NCBI GenBank assembly: GCA_011390165.1 | Contig: JAABSV010000026.1 | Span: forward strand, 1-56,223 | Reading direction: 5' to 3' | Length of the DNA: 56,223 nucleotides | DNA from: Desulfobulbaceae bacterium | GTDB taxonomy: Bacteria; Desulfobacterota; Desulfobulbia; Desulfobulbales; Desulfocapsaceae | Part shown: positions 43,624-52,395 of the stretch, piece after piece | Layout of the letters: the number at the start of each line of letters is the position of its first letter | Position numbering within the stretch: position 1 is the stretch's first letter | Notes under the pieces: model-generated | What the model was told of the DNA's origin: nothing | The model's database searches: none | Seen by the model: only the letters and a program-made list of their open reading frames with translations | Translations under genes and position numbers: made by a program

Positions 43624-45390
43624 CTACCTGCGCATATCCTCTTTGCTGATCCCGGCGACTCGGACCGGTTTTTTCATGGCGTCACGACGGAAGGGTTCGC
43701 CCAGTTCCTGGTTGAGGATGACCTCGATGAAGGTGGTCTGCCGCTTCTCCATCTGCGCCTTGATCGCCGTGGCCAGGGCCTCGGTGAGCCCTTCCATGGT
43801 GGTCGCCTGTACCCCTTTGACACCGCAGGCCTCGGCGATTTTGGCATAGTTTACTTCCCGGTCAAGCTCGGTACCGACGAAGTTGTCGTCGTACCAGAGG
43901 GTCGAGTTCCGCTTCTCGGCACCCCACTGGTAGTTGCGGAAGATCACCATGGTGATTGCCGGCCAGCTTTCCCGGCCGCAGGCGGTCATCTCGTTCATAG
44001 AGATACCGAAGGCACCATCGCCGGCAAAGCCGACCACCGGAGTATCCGGACAGGCCACCTTGGCGCCGAGAATGGACGGGAAACCGTAGCCGCAGGGGCC
44101 GAAGAGGCCTGGAGCGAGGTACTTGCGCCCTTCTTCAAAGGTGGGGTAGGCATTGCCGATGGCGCAGTTGTTGCCGATATCGGAGGAGATGATCGCTTCC
44201 TTGGGGAGGGCCTTCTGGATCGCCCGCCAGGCCATTCGTGCCGACATCCGCTCCGGCTGGGCCTGCCGGGCGCGCTGGTTCCAACTGGTGCCGTCGTCGT
44301 CCTCTTCATGGTCCATGCCGGCCAGCTGTTCCAGCCAGGCTTTCTTGGTGCTGGCGATCAGCTCCTGCCGTTCCCGGCGGCCGTGGTCGCCGGCGTTGGC
44401 GCTGAGGGCGGCCAGGATTCCTCGGGCTACGGCACCGGCATCACCCTGGATACCCACGGCCACCGGTTTGGTCAGACCGATACGGTCGGCATTGATGTCG
44501 ACCTGGATCAGTTTGGCCCCTTTCGGCCAGTAATCGATGCCGTAGCCTGGCAGGGTTGAGAAGGGGTTGAGACGGGTGCCGAGGGCCAGGACCACGTCGG
44601 CCTTGGCAATCAGTTCCATGGCTGCCTTGGAGCCATTATAGCCCAAGGGACCGGCAAAGAGGGGGTGGGAGCCGGGGAAGGCGTCGTTGTGCTGGTAGTT
44701 GCAGCAAACCGGGGCGCTGAGTCGTTCGGCAAGGGCCTTGGAGGCTTCAATGGCTCCGGCGAGAATCACGCCGGCACCGTTCAGGATCACCGGGAATTTT
44801 GCCTTGGAGAGCAGTTCGGCTGCTTGGGCGATGGCGGCAGCACCACCGGTGGGGCGTTCAAAGGTGACGATCTGCGGGAGTTCGACGTCGATCACCTGGG
44901 TCCACATGTCGCGCGGGACGTTGATCTGGGCCGGGGCGGAGCCACGCCGGGCCTTCTCGATCACCCGGTTGAGTACCTCGGGAATACGGGAGGGGTCGCG
45001 AACCTCCTCCTGGTAGCAGACCATGTCGGCAAACAAGGACATTTGGGGAATTTCCTGAAAACCACCTTGGCCAATGGTCTTGTTGGCCGCTTGGGGGGTG
45101 ATCAGCAGCATTGGGGTGTGGTTCCAGTAGGCGGTCTTGATGGGGGTGACCAGGTTGGTGATACCGGGGCCGTTCTGGGCGATACAGAGGGCCATTTTGC
45201 CGCAGGAACGGGTGTAGCCATCGGCCATCATGCCGGCGTTGCACTCGTGTGCCGCATCCCAGAAGGTGATGCCGGCAGCCGGGAAGAGGTCGGAAATGGG
45301 CATGAAGGCCGAACCGATTATCCCGAAACCGTGCTCGATTCCATGCATCTGGAGAACTTTGACGAATGCTTCCTCGGTGGTCATTTTCAT
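43624..45390 (-). CDS. xsc: Sulfoacetaldehyde acetyltransferase
   Basis: Xsc is a thiamine-diphosphate enzyme that converts sulfoacetaldehyde and phosphate to acetyl phosphate and sulfite in the cytoplasm. The 588-residue length fits. It has the family N-terminus (TTEEAFVKVLQMHGIEHGFGIIGSAFMPISDLFP), the catalytic-glutamate region AAHECNAGMMADGYTR and NGPGITN. A Xsc-typical TPP motif GDGAFGISMNEMTACGRESWP follows, with NYQWGAEKRN downstream. The start at ATG 45390 has AAAGGAG. It diverges from tpa. A good promoter (TATACT with TAGACA, 17-base spacer) lies at 45481-45509 and overlaps a palindromic operator candidate. A strong hairpin follows the gene. Confidence 0.95.
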   Translation of the reverse strand: MKMTTEEAFVKVLQMHGIEHGFGIIGSAFMPISDLFPAAGITFWDAAHECNAGMMADGYTRSCGKMALCIAQNGPGITNLVTPIKTAYWNHTPMLLITPQAANKTIGQGGFQEIPQMSLFADMVCYQEEVRDPSRIPEVLNRVIEKARRGSAPAQINVPRDMWTQVIDVELPQIVTFERPTGGAAAIAQAAELLSKAKFPVILNGAGVILAGAIEASKALAERLSAPVCCNYQHNDAFPGSHPLFAGPLGYNGSKAAMELIAKADVVLALGTRLNPFSTLPGYGIDYWPKGAKLIQVDINADRIGLTKPVAVGIQGDAGAVARGILAALSANAGDHGRRERQELIASTKKAWLEQLAGMDHEEDDDGTSWNQRARQAQPERMSARMAWRAIQKALPKEAIISSDIGNNCAIGNAYPTFEEGRKYLAPGLFGPCGYGFPSILGAKVACPDTPVVGFAGDGAFGISMNEMTACGRESWPAITMVIFRNYQWGAEKRNSTLWYDDNFVGTELDREVNYAKIAEACGVKGVQATTMEGLTEALATAIKAQMEKRQTTFIEVILNQELGEPFRRDAMKKPVRVAGISKEDMRR

Positions 45391-45480
45391 TGGCTGTCTC
45401 CTTTCGTGAGGATGTTATCTGAGGCCTTGGCCGAGTTTCATATGGTGGGAGGTACTGACCACCTGCCCTGATCTCAGCTC

Positions 45481-45509
45481 AGTATAGCGAACAATGGAAT
45501 CCATGTCTA
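45481..45509 (-). promoter_or_regulatory. Predicted sigma-70-type promoter of xsc
   Basis: On the minus strand TAGACA (45504-45509) and TATACT (45481-45486) are each one base off consensus and are separated by exactly 17 bases. Transcription would start near 45474, giving a leader of about 84 bases before the xsc ATG. Confidence 0.65.
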
Positions 45510-45513
45510 GACA
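45504..45513. promoter_or_regulatory. Palindromic operator candidate, xsc-proximal
   Basis: A perfect 10-bp palindrome TGTCTAGACA that covers the whole -35 hexamer of the predicted xsc promoter, so a bound protein would block RNA polymerase. The TGTCnnGACA form is like sites of GntR/FCD-family dimers. Confidence 0.6.
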
Positions 45514-45595
45514 AAACCGCGGCGGCCTCTTTTTTTCAGTTGGGGAGATCGGTAGAAAAAAAGTTTTGACAAAAAAATAAGAGTATGGGAGAAAA

Positions 45596-45605
45596 TGTCT
45601 AGACA
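45596..45605. promoter_or_regulatory. Palindromic operator candidate, tpa-proximal
   Basis: A second copy of TGTCTAGACA, here extended to the 12-bp palindrome ATGTCTAGACAT (45595-45606). The distance from the first copy is 92 bp. I found no third copy in the window. It probably controls the tpa side of the divergent region or allows looping with the first site. Confidence 0.6.
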
Positions 45606-45642
45606 TAGATGGGGTGTCGGTCGCCGCGAAGGAGCCTTTGCC

Positions 45643-45656
45643 TGGTCTTCAGACCA
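45643..45656. repeat. Additional dyad in the tpa leader
   Basis: TGGTCT-TC-AGACCA, 6+6 bp inverted repeat with a 2-base centre, 37 bases after the second TGTCTAGACA. It could be a second regulator site or a small leader hairpin. Confidence 0.4.
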
Positions 45657-45911
45657 AGACCTGCGCCGGAGAGCCACCGGCAGCCTTTGCGGGAAGTTTG
45701 AGGCTGCCCGTTTTGCAGAAAGATTTGTCGTGGTGTACCGGTATGCAGCACAAGGCAGCAGAACCCGGATCGGTAACCGTTCCGCCAGTGTTTCCCCAGG
45801 TTCGTGCAGGCAGACCGCCTGAGTTGGAGTTGGCTTTTTCAGGTGGTCTGAGCGGGCGAAAATGGCTGCTGGTGAACGGTTACAAAAATTTGCCGAGAGG
45901 AGCATGGTGAG

Positions 45912-47285
45912 ATGAGCGAGAAATTGGATGCTGCGCGGTATGTTGAGTCGGACCAGGCATATGTCTGGCACCACATGGTCCAGCACCAGGCGTACAGTGG
46001 CAAGGGGGCGATGATCATCGTCGAGGGCGACGGGCTGCGGATTCGTGATATCAACGGCCGGGAGTACCTTGATGCCACCTCCGGCGGGGTATGGTGTGTG
46101 AACGTTGGCTATGGCCGGAAACGGATAGCCGATGTAGTGGCCCGGCAGCTGGAGAAGATGCCCTACTACGCGGCGGTGGCCGGGAATATCCCCTTTATTG
46201 AGTTTGCCGAGCGTCTCACTGCCTATATGCCCGGTCTGAACCGGGTGTATATATCCAACAGCGGCTCGGAGGCCAACGAGAAGGCGTACAAGATGGTTCG
46301 GGCGCTGGCCCACATTGAGGGGCGGCCTGAGAAGAAGAAGATACTCTACCGTGACCGCGACTACCACGGGACGACCATAGCGGCGCTCAGTTCCTGCGGG
46401 CAGCCTGAACGCAAGGAGTGGTTTGGTCCCTTTGTTCCCGGTTTTGTCGAGTTTCCGCACGCCTGCTGTTACCGCTGTGCCTTCCAGAAGAGCTACCCCG
46501 GCTGCAATCTGGAGTGCGCGAAGGTGGTTGAGGAGGTGATCCTGCGCGAGGGTCCGGAGACGGTGGGCGGGCTGATCGTCGAGCCGATTACCGCCGGTGG
46601 CGGTATTCTGCCGCCGGTGGCGGAGTACTACCAGGAGGTGGTGGAGATCTGCCGTCGGCATGAGGTGCTGCTGATCATGGACGAGGTGGTGTGCGGGATG
46701 GGTCGTACGGGGACGATGTTCGGCTACCAGCACTACGGGATCACGCCGGACATGGTGACCATGGCCAAGGGTTTGGCAAGCGCCTACATGCCGATATCGG
46801 CGACGGTGACCACCGAGGCGGTGTTCAACAAGTTTCTCAACGACCCCAGTGAGCCGATGTCTTATTTTCGGGACATCAGCACCTTTGGTGGCTGCGCGGC
46901 GGGCTGTGCGGCGGCGGCGGAGAATTTGAGCATCATCGAGGAGGAGAAACTGCTCTTGCGGGTGACCGAGATGGGCGAGTATCTTCTCGCCGGCCTGAAC
47001 GAGTTGCGAGACTTGCCCGGGGTGGGCGATGTGCGGGGCAAGGGGCTTCTCTGCGGGGTGGAGATGGTAGTCGACAAGAAGAGCAAAGAACCACTGGCGG
47101 AGCAGAAGATGATCCAACTGGTGGGAGAGATGGCGGCCAACGGGGTTCTGGTCGGCCGGACCAATCGCAGTCTGCCTGGTCTGAACAACACAATCAACCT
47201 TGCCCCGGCCTATGTGGTCACCCGGGAGGATATCGACACCATCCTCCTGACCATGCGCCGGGCTATGGAAAAGATTCTCGCCTAG
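45912..47285 (+). CDS. tpa: Taurine-pyruvate aminotransferase
   Basis: Tpa transfers the amino group of taurine to pyruvate, giving sulfoacetaldehyde and alanine. The 457-residue class III aminotransferase has the substrate-side N-terminus (DQAYVWHHMVQHQAY), SGSEANEKAYKM for the cofactor phosphate, PLP-contact D257 (MDEVVCGMGRTG) and Schiff-base lysine K286 (MAKGLASAYMP). The cysteine-rich HACCYRCAFQKSYPGCNLEC stretch is as in the Bilophila-type Tpa. The ATG at 45912 follows GAGAGG. Beta-alanine or hypotaurine could also be substrates of this family. The gene faces xsc across the control region and is followed by ald, 96 bases downstream. Confidence 0.92.
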   Translation: MSEKLDAARYVESDQAYVWHHMVQHQAYSGKGAMIIVEGDGLRIRDINGREYLDATSGGVWCVNVGYGRKRIADVVARQLEKMPYYAAVAGNIPFIEFAERLTAYMPGLNRVYISNSGSEANEKAYKMVRALAHIEGRPEKKKILYRDRDYHGTTIAALSSCGQPERKEWFGPFVPGFVEFPHACCYRCAFQKSYPGCNLECAKVVEEVILREGPETVGGLIVEPITAGGGILPPVAEYYQEVVEICRRHEVLLIMDEVVCGMGRTGTMFGYQHYGITPDMVTMAKGLASAYMPISATVTTEAVFNKFLNDPSEPMSYFRDISTFGGCAAGCAAAAENLSIIEEEKLLLRVTEMGEYLLAGLNELRDLPGVGDVRGKGLLCGVEMVVDKKSKEPLAEQKMIQLVGEMAANGVLVGRTNRSLPGLNNTINLAPAYVVTREDIDTILLTMRRAMEKILA

Positions 47286-47381
47286 GGGCCTGCCTCGCCT
47301 GCCGGCCGATCAGGCCGGAGAGCAGCAGCCGAAGGTAAAGCCGCAATGTACCAATTTTCCAATAAAAAAGGAGATCGTTCG

Positions 47382-48494
47382 ATGCAGGTAGGAATCTTAA
47401 AAGAGATCAAGTCGATGGAGAACCGGGTGGCGATGACCCCGGCAGGTGTGATGACCATGAGTCAGCATGGTCACCAGGTAACGGTGGAAAACGGTGCCGG
47501 GCTTGGTGCCGGTTTTTCCGACGAGGAGTACCGTCAGGCCGGAGCGGTGCTCAAGACAGCCGACGAAATTTTTGCCGGCTGTGAGATGGTGATGCATGTC
47601 AAGGAGCCGCAGCCTTCCGAATACGCCCGACTGCGCCCCGGCCAGATCCTCTTCACCTATCTGCATCTGGCCGCCGATGAAGGGCTCACCCGGGCCCTGA
47701 TGCAGGCCGGCAACATCAATATCGCCTATGAGACCATCGAAAAGCCGGACCGCAGTCTTCCCCTGCTCACCCCAATGAGCGAAGTGGCCGGCCGGATGGC
47801 TGCCCAGGAGGCAGCTAAATACAACGAACGGGTGCACGGTGGACGGGGAATCCTCCTCGGCGGCGTGACCGGGGTGGCACCGGCAACCGTACTGGTAATC
47901 GGTGGCGGGATAGTCGGCACCAACGCCGCGCAGATGGCAGCAGGGCTTGGCGCGAGGGTCTACATCCTCGACATGAACCTCGATCGCCTTCGCTACCTCT
48001 CCGAGATCATGCCTAAAAATTGCACACCACTGATGAGTTCGCCGGCGATCATCCACCAGTTGGCCAAAGAGGCCGACGCCATTATCGGGGCAGTGCTGGT
48101 GGTGGGTGCCAAGGCCCCGAAACTGATTACCCGGGAGATGCTGGGCGAACTGAAAAAAGGGTGTGTTCTGGTGGATGTGGCCATCGATCAGGGTGGCTGT
48201 TTCGAGACATCGAAAGCAACCACCCACGGTGACCCGATCTACGAGGTGGATGGGATTATCCACTACTGCGTCGCCAATATGCCAGGGGCGGTGCCGATCA
48301 CCTCCACCATGGCCCTCACCAACGCAACCCTACCCTACGCCCTGCAACTGGCCGACAAGGGCTGGCGTCAGGCTTGCCTGGACAATCCCGGCTTGAAACT
48401 GGGTCTCAATCTGGTGGCCGGGAAAATCACCTATCCGGCCGTGGCCGAGGCCTTCGGTCTGCCCCATACTCCGGTAGCCGAGGTGCTCGGCTAA
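47382..48494 (+). CDS. ald: Alanine dehydrogenase
   Basis: Ald oxidises alanine to pyruvate, ammonium and NADH, regenerating the amino acceptor for Tpa. The 370-residue length is standard. The catalytic residues fall exactly at the family numbers K74 (HVKEPQ) and H95 (TYLHLA). The NAD-binding loop is VIGGGIVGTNAAQMA, and the N-terminus MQVGILKEIKSMENRVAMTP is typical. The start is ATG 47382 behind AAAAAAGGAGA, not the upstream 47346. Together with tpa and xsc it completes the known taurine fermentation/respiration module. Confidence 0.96.
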   Translation: MQVGILKEIKSMENRVAMTPAGVMTMSQHGHQVTVENGAGLGAGFSDEEYRQAGAVLKTADEIFAGCEMVMHVKEPQPSEYARLRPGQILFTYLHLAADEGLTRALMQAGNINIAYETIEKPDRSLPLLTPMSEVAGRMAAQEAAKYNERVHGGRGILLGGVTGVAPATVLVIGGGIVGTNAAQMAAGLGARVYILDMNLDRLRYLSEIMPKNCTPLMSSPAIIHQLAKEADAIIGAVLVVGAKAPKLITREMLGELKKGCVLVDVAIDQGGCFETSKATTHGDPIYEVDGIIHYCVANMPGAVPITSTMALTNATLPYALQLADKGWRQACLDNPGLKLGLNLVAGKITYPAVAEAFGLPHTPVAEVLG

Positions 48495-48528
48495 CGCTCT
48501 TCACGGACATTTGTGGGAGTCAAGGGCA

Positions 48529-48560
48529 TTGACAAGTTTTCTGGTGTCTGATACATCAAG
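48529..48560 (+). promoter_or_regulatory. Predicted TRAP-operon promoter with overlapping operator
   Basis: TTGACA (48529-48534), 17-base spacer, TACATC (48552-48557, 3 of 6 to consensus). The dyad-like TCTGATACATCAAG (48547-48560) covers the -10. The same motif sits in the same register at the promoter at 54892-54923, which supports both. Confidence 0.5.
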
Positions 48561-48586
48561 GCTTGGATGAGAGGTCTTTGCCGCCC

Positions 48587-48620
48587 ATCTGCCCATCTTC
48601 CCACCGGTTGATGGGCAGAT
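48587..48620 (+). terminator. Hairpin after ald, within the TRAP leader
   Basis: ATCTGCCCATC (48587-48597) pairs perfectly with GATGGGCAGAT (48610-48620) around a 12-base loop. It lies 92 bases after the ald stop and also about 25 bases after the predicted TRAP start point, so it may end ald mRNA or attenuate the TRAP transcript. Only a short TT follows. Confidence 0.55.
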
Positions 48621-48858
48621 TTCAGGTCGCCGGCAGATTCTTCAGCGGATGGGATGCCCGCCGGAAAATATGACAAAAAGGTAAACTGGCAGCCAGTACT
48701 CTTGCAAAAATGGCAGCACTTGGCATAACTCGATTCCCCATCGAGAGGGCTGGCTGACCATCTCGCAGCGAAGAGTGTTTTCTCAAGACCTCCACGGTGC
48801 CAGTTTTTTCCACGCTGGTGGGCATACAGCACCGGGTGAGTTGACTGCCCACAATCGA

Positions 48859-48875
48859 CTGTACCACTGGTACAG
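48859..48875. repeat. 17-bp palindrome CTGTACC-N3-GGTACAG
   Basis: Perfect 7+7 bp arms with ACT in the centre, 138 bases before the TRAP large-permease start. It looks like a dimeric regulator site. No partner promoter is obvious. Confidence 0.45.
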
Positions 48876-49013
48876 GATTTGCTTAGTGCTTTGGAGGCGA
48901 AAACTATCGGCACCAACCAGGATACGAACACTGTTCTGTAAGGCAGCCGGAAGGCCGGAAACCCGAGTGGGGGCGGTCGAACCCTGCCGCATACGGACTG
49001 GAAAGGAGGAAGC

Positions 49014-50321
49014 GTGAGTATCGAAATAATCACCGTACTGTATTTTCTCTGTCTCTTCTTTGGCCTTTTCCTGGGCTTACCTGTAGCCCTCGGCCTTGGC
49101 GGCACCGCCGTCCTCTTTGCAGCAATCTTTGAGCCAAGATCCCTTCTGGCCATTCCCAGCGCCTTCTATTACACCCCCTGGAACGAAGTTCTGGTGACGG
49201 TGCCTCTCTTCCTCTTCATGGGCAGCCTGATTCGTTTCTCGGGTATCGCCGAGGCGGCCTACGACGCGGTCTACAAGATCATCGGTCATATCCATGGCGG
49301 GTTGGCCATGGGGACGATCGCCGTCTGTACCATCTTTGCCGCGATTACCGGGATCACCCCGCCGGCAACCATCACCATGGGGCAGATAGCCTACCCCTCG
49401 ATGATGAAATACAACTACCACCGCGGTATAGCCATCGGCTCCATCGGTGCCGGCGGCGCCCTGGGGGCGCTCATTCCCCCCAGCGTGCCGTTTATTTTTT
49501 ATGGTCTTCTTGCCAAGGTATCCATCGGTGGCCTCTTTCTGGGCGGGGTACTTCCCGGATTGATGCTGGCGCTCTTCTACATGGTTTATGTCGGGGTCCG
49601 CTGCCGGATCCAGCCACATATGGGGCCGGCCATCCCCGCCGGCGAGAATTTCTCGGTGCGGGAAAAACTCCATGCCCTGCTCAACATCTGGCCTTTCATG
49701 GTTCTGGTCTTTATCGTTCTTGGGACCATCTGGGGCGGTCTGGCAACCCCATCCGAAGCAGCCGCATTTGGCGCCACCGGGGCGCTGGCAATCAATATCG
49801 TCTACCGAAAACTGACCTGGCAGGTGCTGCGGGACTCTCTTGAGTCGACCATCAAACTTGCCGGCATGGGCTTCTACATCCTCATCGGGGCAAACATCTA
49901 TCTGAACATCTTCAACTCGCTTGGCTGCCAGAAACTGGTGACCTCCCTGGTCCTCGGCATGCCGGGCGGCGAAATGGGCATCCTGCTGATGATGATGTGT
50001 ATCATCCTGCTGCTGGGCATGGTGATGGATGACTGGGCGATCATCATGCTCTGTACCCCTCTCTATATTCCGATCATCAACGAACTCGGGGTGGACAAGC
50101 TCTGGTTCGGTGTTCTCTTCATTGTCAACATCCAGATTGCCTATCTGACGCCACCCTTTGGTTTTGTTCTGTTCTGGATCAAGAGCGTCCTGCCTCCCGA
50201 TGTCAGCATGGGGGATGTCTACAAATCTGTTGGCCCCTTTATTGTTCTGCAGATGATTGGGCTGGTGCTGGTCTTCATTTTCCCGCAGATCGCGCTTTGG
50301 CTGCCCAGCCTGATGAACTAG
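49014..50321 (+). CDS. TRAP transporter large permease (DctM type)
   Basis: A 435-residue membrane protein with about 11-12 helices: LFLGLPVALGLGGTAVL at the start, GGLAMGTIAVCTIFAAITGITPPATITMG and IGAGGALGALIPPS in the transport core. A C-terminal MVMDDWAIIMLCTPLYIPI repeat half follows. It is the ion-coupled permease of a TRAP system. Translation starts at GTG 49014 with a full AAAGGAGGA. Gene order here is large permease, small permease, binding protein, opposite to the common P-Q-M order. Placed directly after ald, it is the likely sulfonate (taurine or isethionate) importer. Confidence 0.93.
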   Translation: MSIEIITVLYFLCLFFGLFLGLPVALGLGGTAVLFAAIFEPRSLLAIPSAFYYTPWNEVLVTVPLFLFMGSLIRFSGIAEAAYDAVYKIIGHIHGGLAMGTIAVCTIFAAITGITPPATITMGQIAYPSMMKYNYHRGIAIGSIGAGGALGALIPPSVPFIFYGLLAKVSIGGLFLGGVLPGLMLALFYMVYVGVRCRIQPHMGPAIPAGENFSVREKLHALLNIWPFMVLVFIVLGTIWGGLATPSEAAAFGATGALAINIVYRKLTWQVLRDSLESTIKLAGMGFYILIGANIYLNIFNSLGCQKLVTSLVLGMPGGEMGILLMMMCIILLLGMVMDDWAIIMLCTPLYIPIINELGVDKLWFGVLFIVNIQIAYLTPPFGFVLFWIKSVLPPDVSMGDVYKSVGPFIVLQMIGLVLVFIFPQIALWLPSLMN

Positions 50322-50369
50322 GGGATGGATAGAGATTGAGATAATGACGGAAAGTGCAGGAGAGAGACC

Positions 50370-50939
50370 ATGAAATTTTGGCTATTTATTGATAAAGTAA
50401 TTGATGTTACAGCAAGTTCGATGGGAAAGGTGGGCTGGCTGCTGGTGCTTTACTGCACCTTCTTCGGGGTATCCGACGTCTTCATGCGCTATGTGCTCAA
50501 CTCCCCCTCTCTGTGGATTTCTTCGACCCTGCAGGTGGCCATGGTGCTGATGGCCTGTGTGGGTGGTGCCTATGCCCTGAACGAGAACGCCTTTGTTAAA
50601 CTGGATCTGTTCTATGCCAATTTTTCACCGCGCAAGAAGGCCATCTGCGACATCATCACCGTTGTCTACTCCTTCATGTTCCTTGGGGTGCTGGTCTGGA
50701 AAGGGTGGCAGGCCGGGATGATGTCTCTGAAGATGAACCAGGTTACCCCGACCGCCATACCCATCCCCATCTATCCCTTGAAGATATTCATCCCGATAGC
50801 TGCTGGTGTGGTTTTGCTGGTGGTGATTAAAAAGCTTGTCCGCGATATCCATACGGTCATAACTTATGACAGGCAACCGCACGAAAAGCTGAGCTACGAC
50901 CCGAACGAGGCAAAGAGTCCTCCCGGGGGAGGTACGTGA
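50370..50939 (+). CDS. TRAP transporter small permease (DctQ type)
   Basis: A 189-residue protein with four membrane helices (about 17-35, 50-66, 90-110 and 135-155), as in DctQ proteins. The FGVSDVFMRYVLNSPSLW segment matches the family pattern around the second helix. ATG 50370 follows CAGGAGAGAG. It lies 48 bases after the large permease and before the binding protein. The hydrophilic C-terminal tail (about 160-189) is longer than usual. Confidence 0.9.
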   Translation: MKFWLFIDKVIDVTASSMGKVGWLLVLYCTFFGVSDVFMRYVLNSPSLWISSTLQVAMVLMACVGGAYALNENAFVKLDLFYANFSPRKKAICDIITVVYSFMFLGVLVWKGWQAGMMSLKMNQVTPTAIPIPIYPLKIFIPIAAGVVLLVVIKKLVRDIHTVITYDRQPHEKLSYDPNEAKSPPGGGT

Positions 50940-51067
50940 GACTGGCAACCCGCGGCGAGGGAACTGTGACCGGGTTTCACCCGCCGCCATGCCTGGTAGG
51001 TGTGGCGGTTTCTCTGAGAACTGGTTGGTTGACAACCACAAACTGAAGAAAACTGGAGGGATGTGCG

Positions 51068-52126
51068 ATGAAAAAGTATTTGAGGGGTATGACTACGGCC
51101 CTGTGTGTAGCCGGATTTATGGCCTTACCGGGGGCAGCCCTGGCTGCCGGGGCCGATTATGGCCCACCCGACAAGGTAACCAAATGGGTCTTTCAGCCAT
51201 GTTTTGACTCTTCCGATGCCGGCTGGTCCTTGGGCGTTGTGCCATGGATCAAGGCGGTTGAAGAGGCAACCGAAGGAACGATAAAGATTCAGTTGGAGCC
51301 GGCCGGGGCGATCACCAGCGGTTCCGAGGCCTTTGGCGCCACTTCCGCCGGGATGATTGACGGTTATGCCGGCTGGGCGACCGTCTATGGTGGCGATATG
51401 CCGGAGGGTATGCTGGCCTTTGGTATGGCGATGGGGGCAAACAACTACCGTGACGCCTGGGCAGCGATGTTCGGCGATCCAAAATACCGGATCGGTGACC
51501 TGGTGCAGGCGGCGGCCAACGATCGGAACCTGCAGTGGGTCGGTTGGACCAGCCAGGGGCCGAATGCGGCCTTCACCAACTTCCCGGTACGGAAGATGGA
51601 AGACTTCAAAGGCAAGAAAATGCGGGCCGGTGGCCCCCATGCCCTGTTCCACGAAGCGATGGGCGGAGCCCCGGTCTCCATGGGTGGTGGTGATATCTAC
51701 ACCGCCATCAAACTGGGTACCATCGAGGGGACGTACTGGGATACCGGCGGCATCGATGACATGGCTTTTCACGAGGTGATCAAGTATGCGATCATGCCTG
51801 GCTGGTGTCCCTCGCAGCATCAGGAGATCTACGTCAATCTCGATAAATGGAATGCCCTGAACCAATGGCAGCGGGATAAGATCAATTCGGTCTTTATGTC
51901 CACCTATTTTGAAACCAGCCGTCTGCATGCCCAGGGTGTTGACGAGGCCCTGGAAATTCTGGTGAAAGCCGGTGGCGAGGTGATCCAACTTCCTGAGGAA
52001 GAGGTGAAGCGGATCCGCGAGGCATCGATCAATCTGGTGTGGCCGAAAGTAGCTGAGAAATCTGCCCGCAGTGCCGAGGGTGTCAAGTTGTGGAAAGAGT
52101 TCCTCACGGATATTGGTGATCTGTAA
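51068..52126 (+). CDS. TRAP transporter substrate-binding protein (DctP type)
   Basis: A 352-residue secreted protein with signal peptide MKKYLRGMTTALCVAGFM... cleaved after ALA. The fold markers include WSLGVVPWIKAVEEATEGTIKIQL, and the conserved-arginine region EDFKGKKMRAGGPHALFHEAMG that clamps a carboxylate or sulfonate. YTAIKLGTIEGTYWD and a late QHQEIYVNLDKWNAL helix follow. The substrate group is anionic in most TRAP systems. Neighbourhood points to taurine, isethionate or a similar sulfonate, but the sequence alone does not prove it. GGAGGG precedes the ATG. Confidence 0.92.
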   Translation: MKKYLRGMTTALCVAGFMALPGAALAAGADYGPPDKVTKWVFQPCFDSSDAGWSLGVVPWIKAVEEATEGTIKIQLEPAGAITSGSEAFGATSAGMIDGYAGWATVYGGDMPEGMLAFGMAMGANNYRDAWAAMFGDPKYRIGDLVQAAANDRNLQWVGWTSQGPNAAFTNFPVRKMEDFKGKKMRAGGPHALFHEAMGGAPVSMGGGDIYTAIKLGTIEGTYWDTGGIDDMAFHEVIKYAIMPGWCPSQHQEIYVNLDKWNALNQWQRDKINSVFMSTYFETSRLHAQGVDEALEILVKAGGEVIQLPEEEVKRIREASINLVWPKVAEKSARSAEGVKLWKEFLTDIGDL

Positions 52127-52174
52127 ATCGAAGTAGCTTCACGATTCTATAGCTGATCTTCAGTTTGTGTTTGT

Positions 52175-52216
52175 GCCGCGCGTCTGTCTCCCCAGCGAGG
52201 GGGGGGCAGGCGCGGC
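52175..52216 (+). terminator. GC-rich hairpin after the TRAP operon
   Basis: GCCGCGC and CTGTCTCCCC (52175-52181 and 52184-52193) pair with GGGGGGGGCAG-GCGCGGC (52199-52216), using wobble pairs and a 2-base bulge. A TTAGTT follows. It lies 48 bases after the binding-protein stop and probably ends the TRAP transcript. Confidence 0.6.
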
Positions 52217-52395
52217 TTAGTTCGAGCGACAGCCCCGGCCCGGCGACCCTGGTGATCGATATCATGTCGACCCTCCCGGTCCCCGACTTGGGCTGGCACC
52301 GGTCGGCTCAGCTGGCCGCAGAGCAGGGGAAATACGTTTTTGCTGGACCGGGCAGAGACGCAGAGAGTTGATAAATTCAGGAAGGAGCATTGCTT

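Larger units (their letters stand above)
45391..45911. other. Divergent xsc-tpa control region
   Basis: This 521-base gap contains the xsc promoter, two identical TGTCTAGACA palindromes 92 bp apart and a third dyad at 45643-45656. An AT-rich run (about 45540-45595) includes a TTGACA at 45566-45571 facing tpa, but no good -10 at the right spacing. The tpa leader is therefore about 300 bases. I see no gene in it. Confidence 0.6.
48495..49013. other. Control region upstream of the TRAP operon
   Basis: A 519-base gap without a supportable gene. It holds a TTGACA promoter with an overlapping dyad (48529-48560), an 11-bp GC-rich hairpin (48587-48620) just after the predicted start point, and a 17-bp palindrome (48859-48875). 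The predicted leader of the TRAP mRNA is therefore about 450 bases. Confidence 0.55.

Noticed and set aside
45507..47117. Open frame of 536 residues on the minus strand opposite tpa
   Set aside because: Arginine/histidine/leucine-rich shadow of the strongly conserved tpa gene; no family character and no ribosome-binding site.
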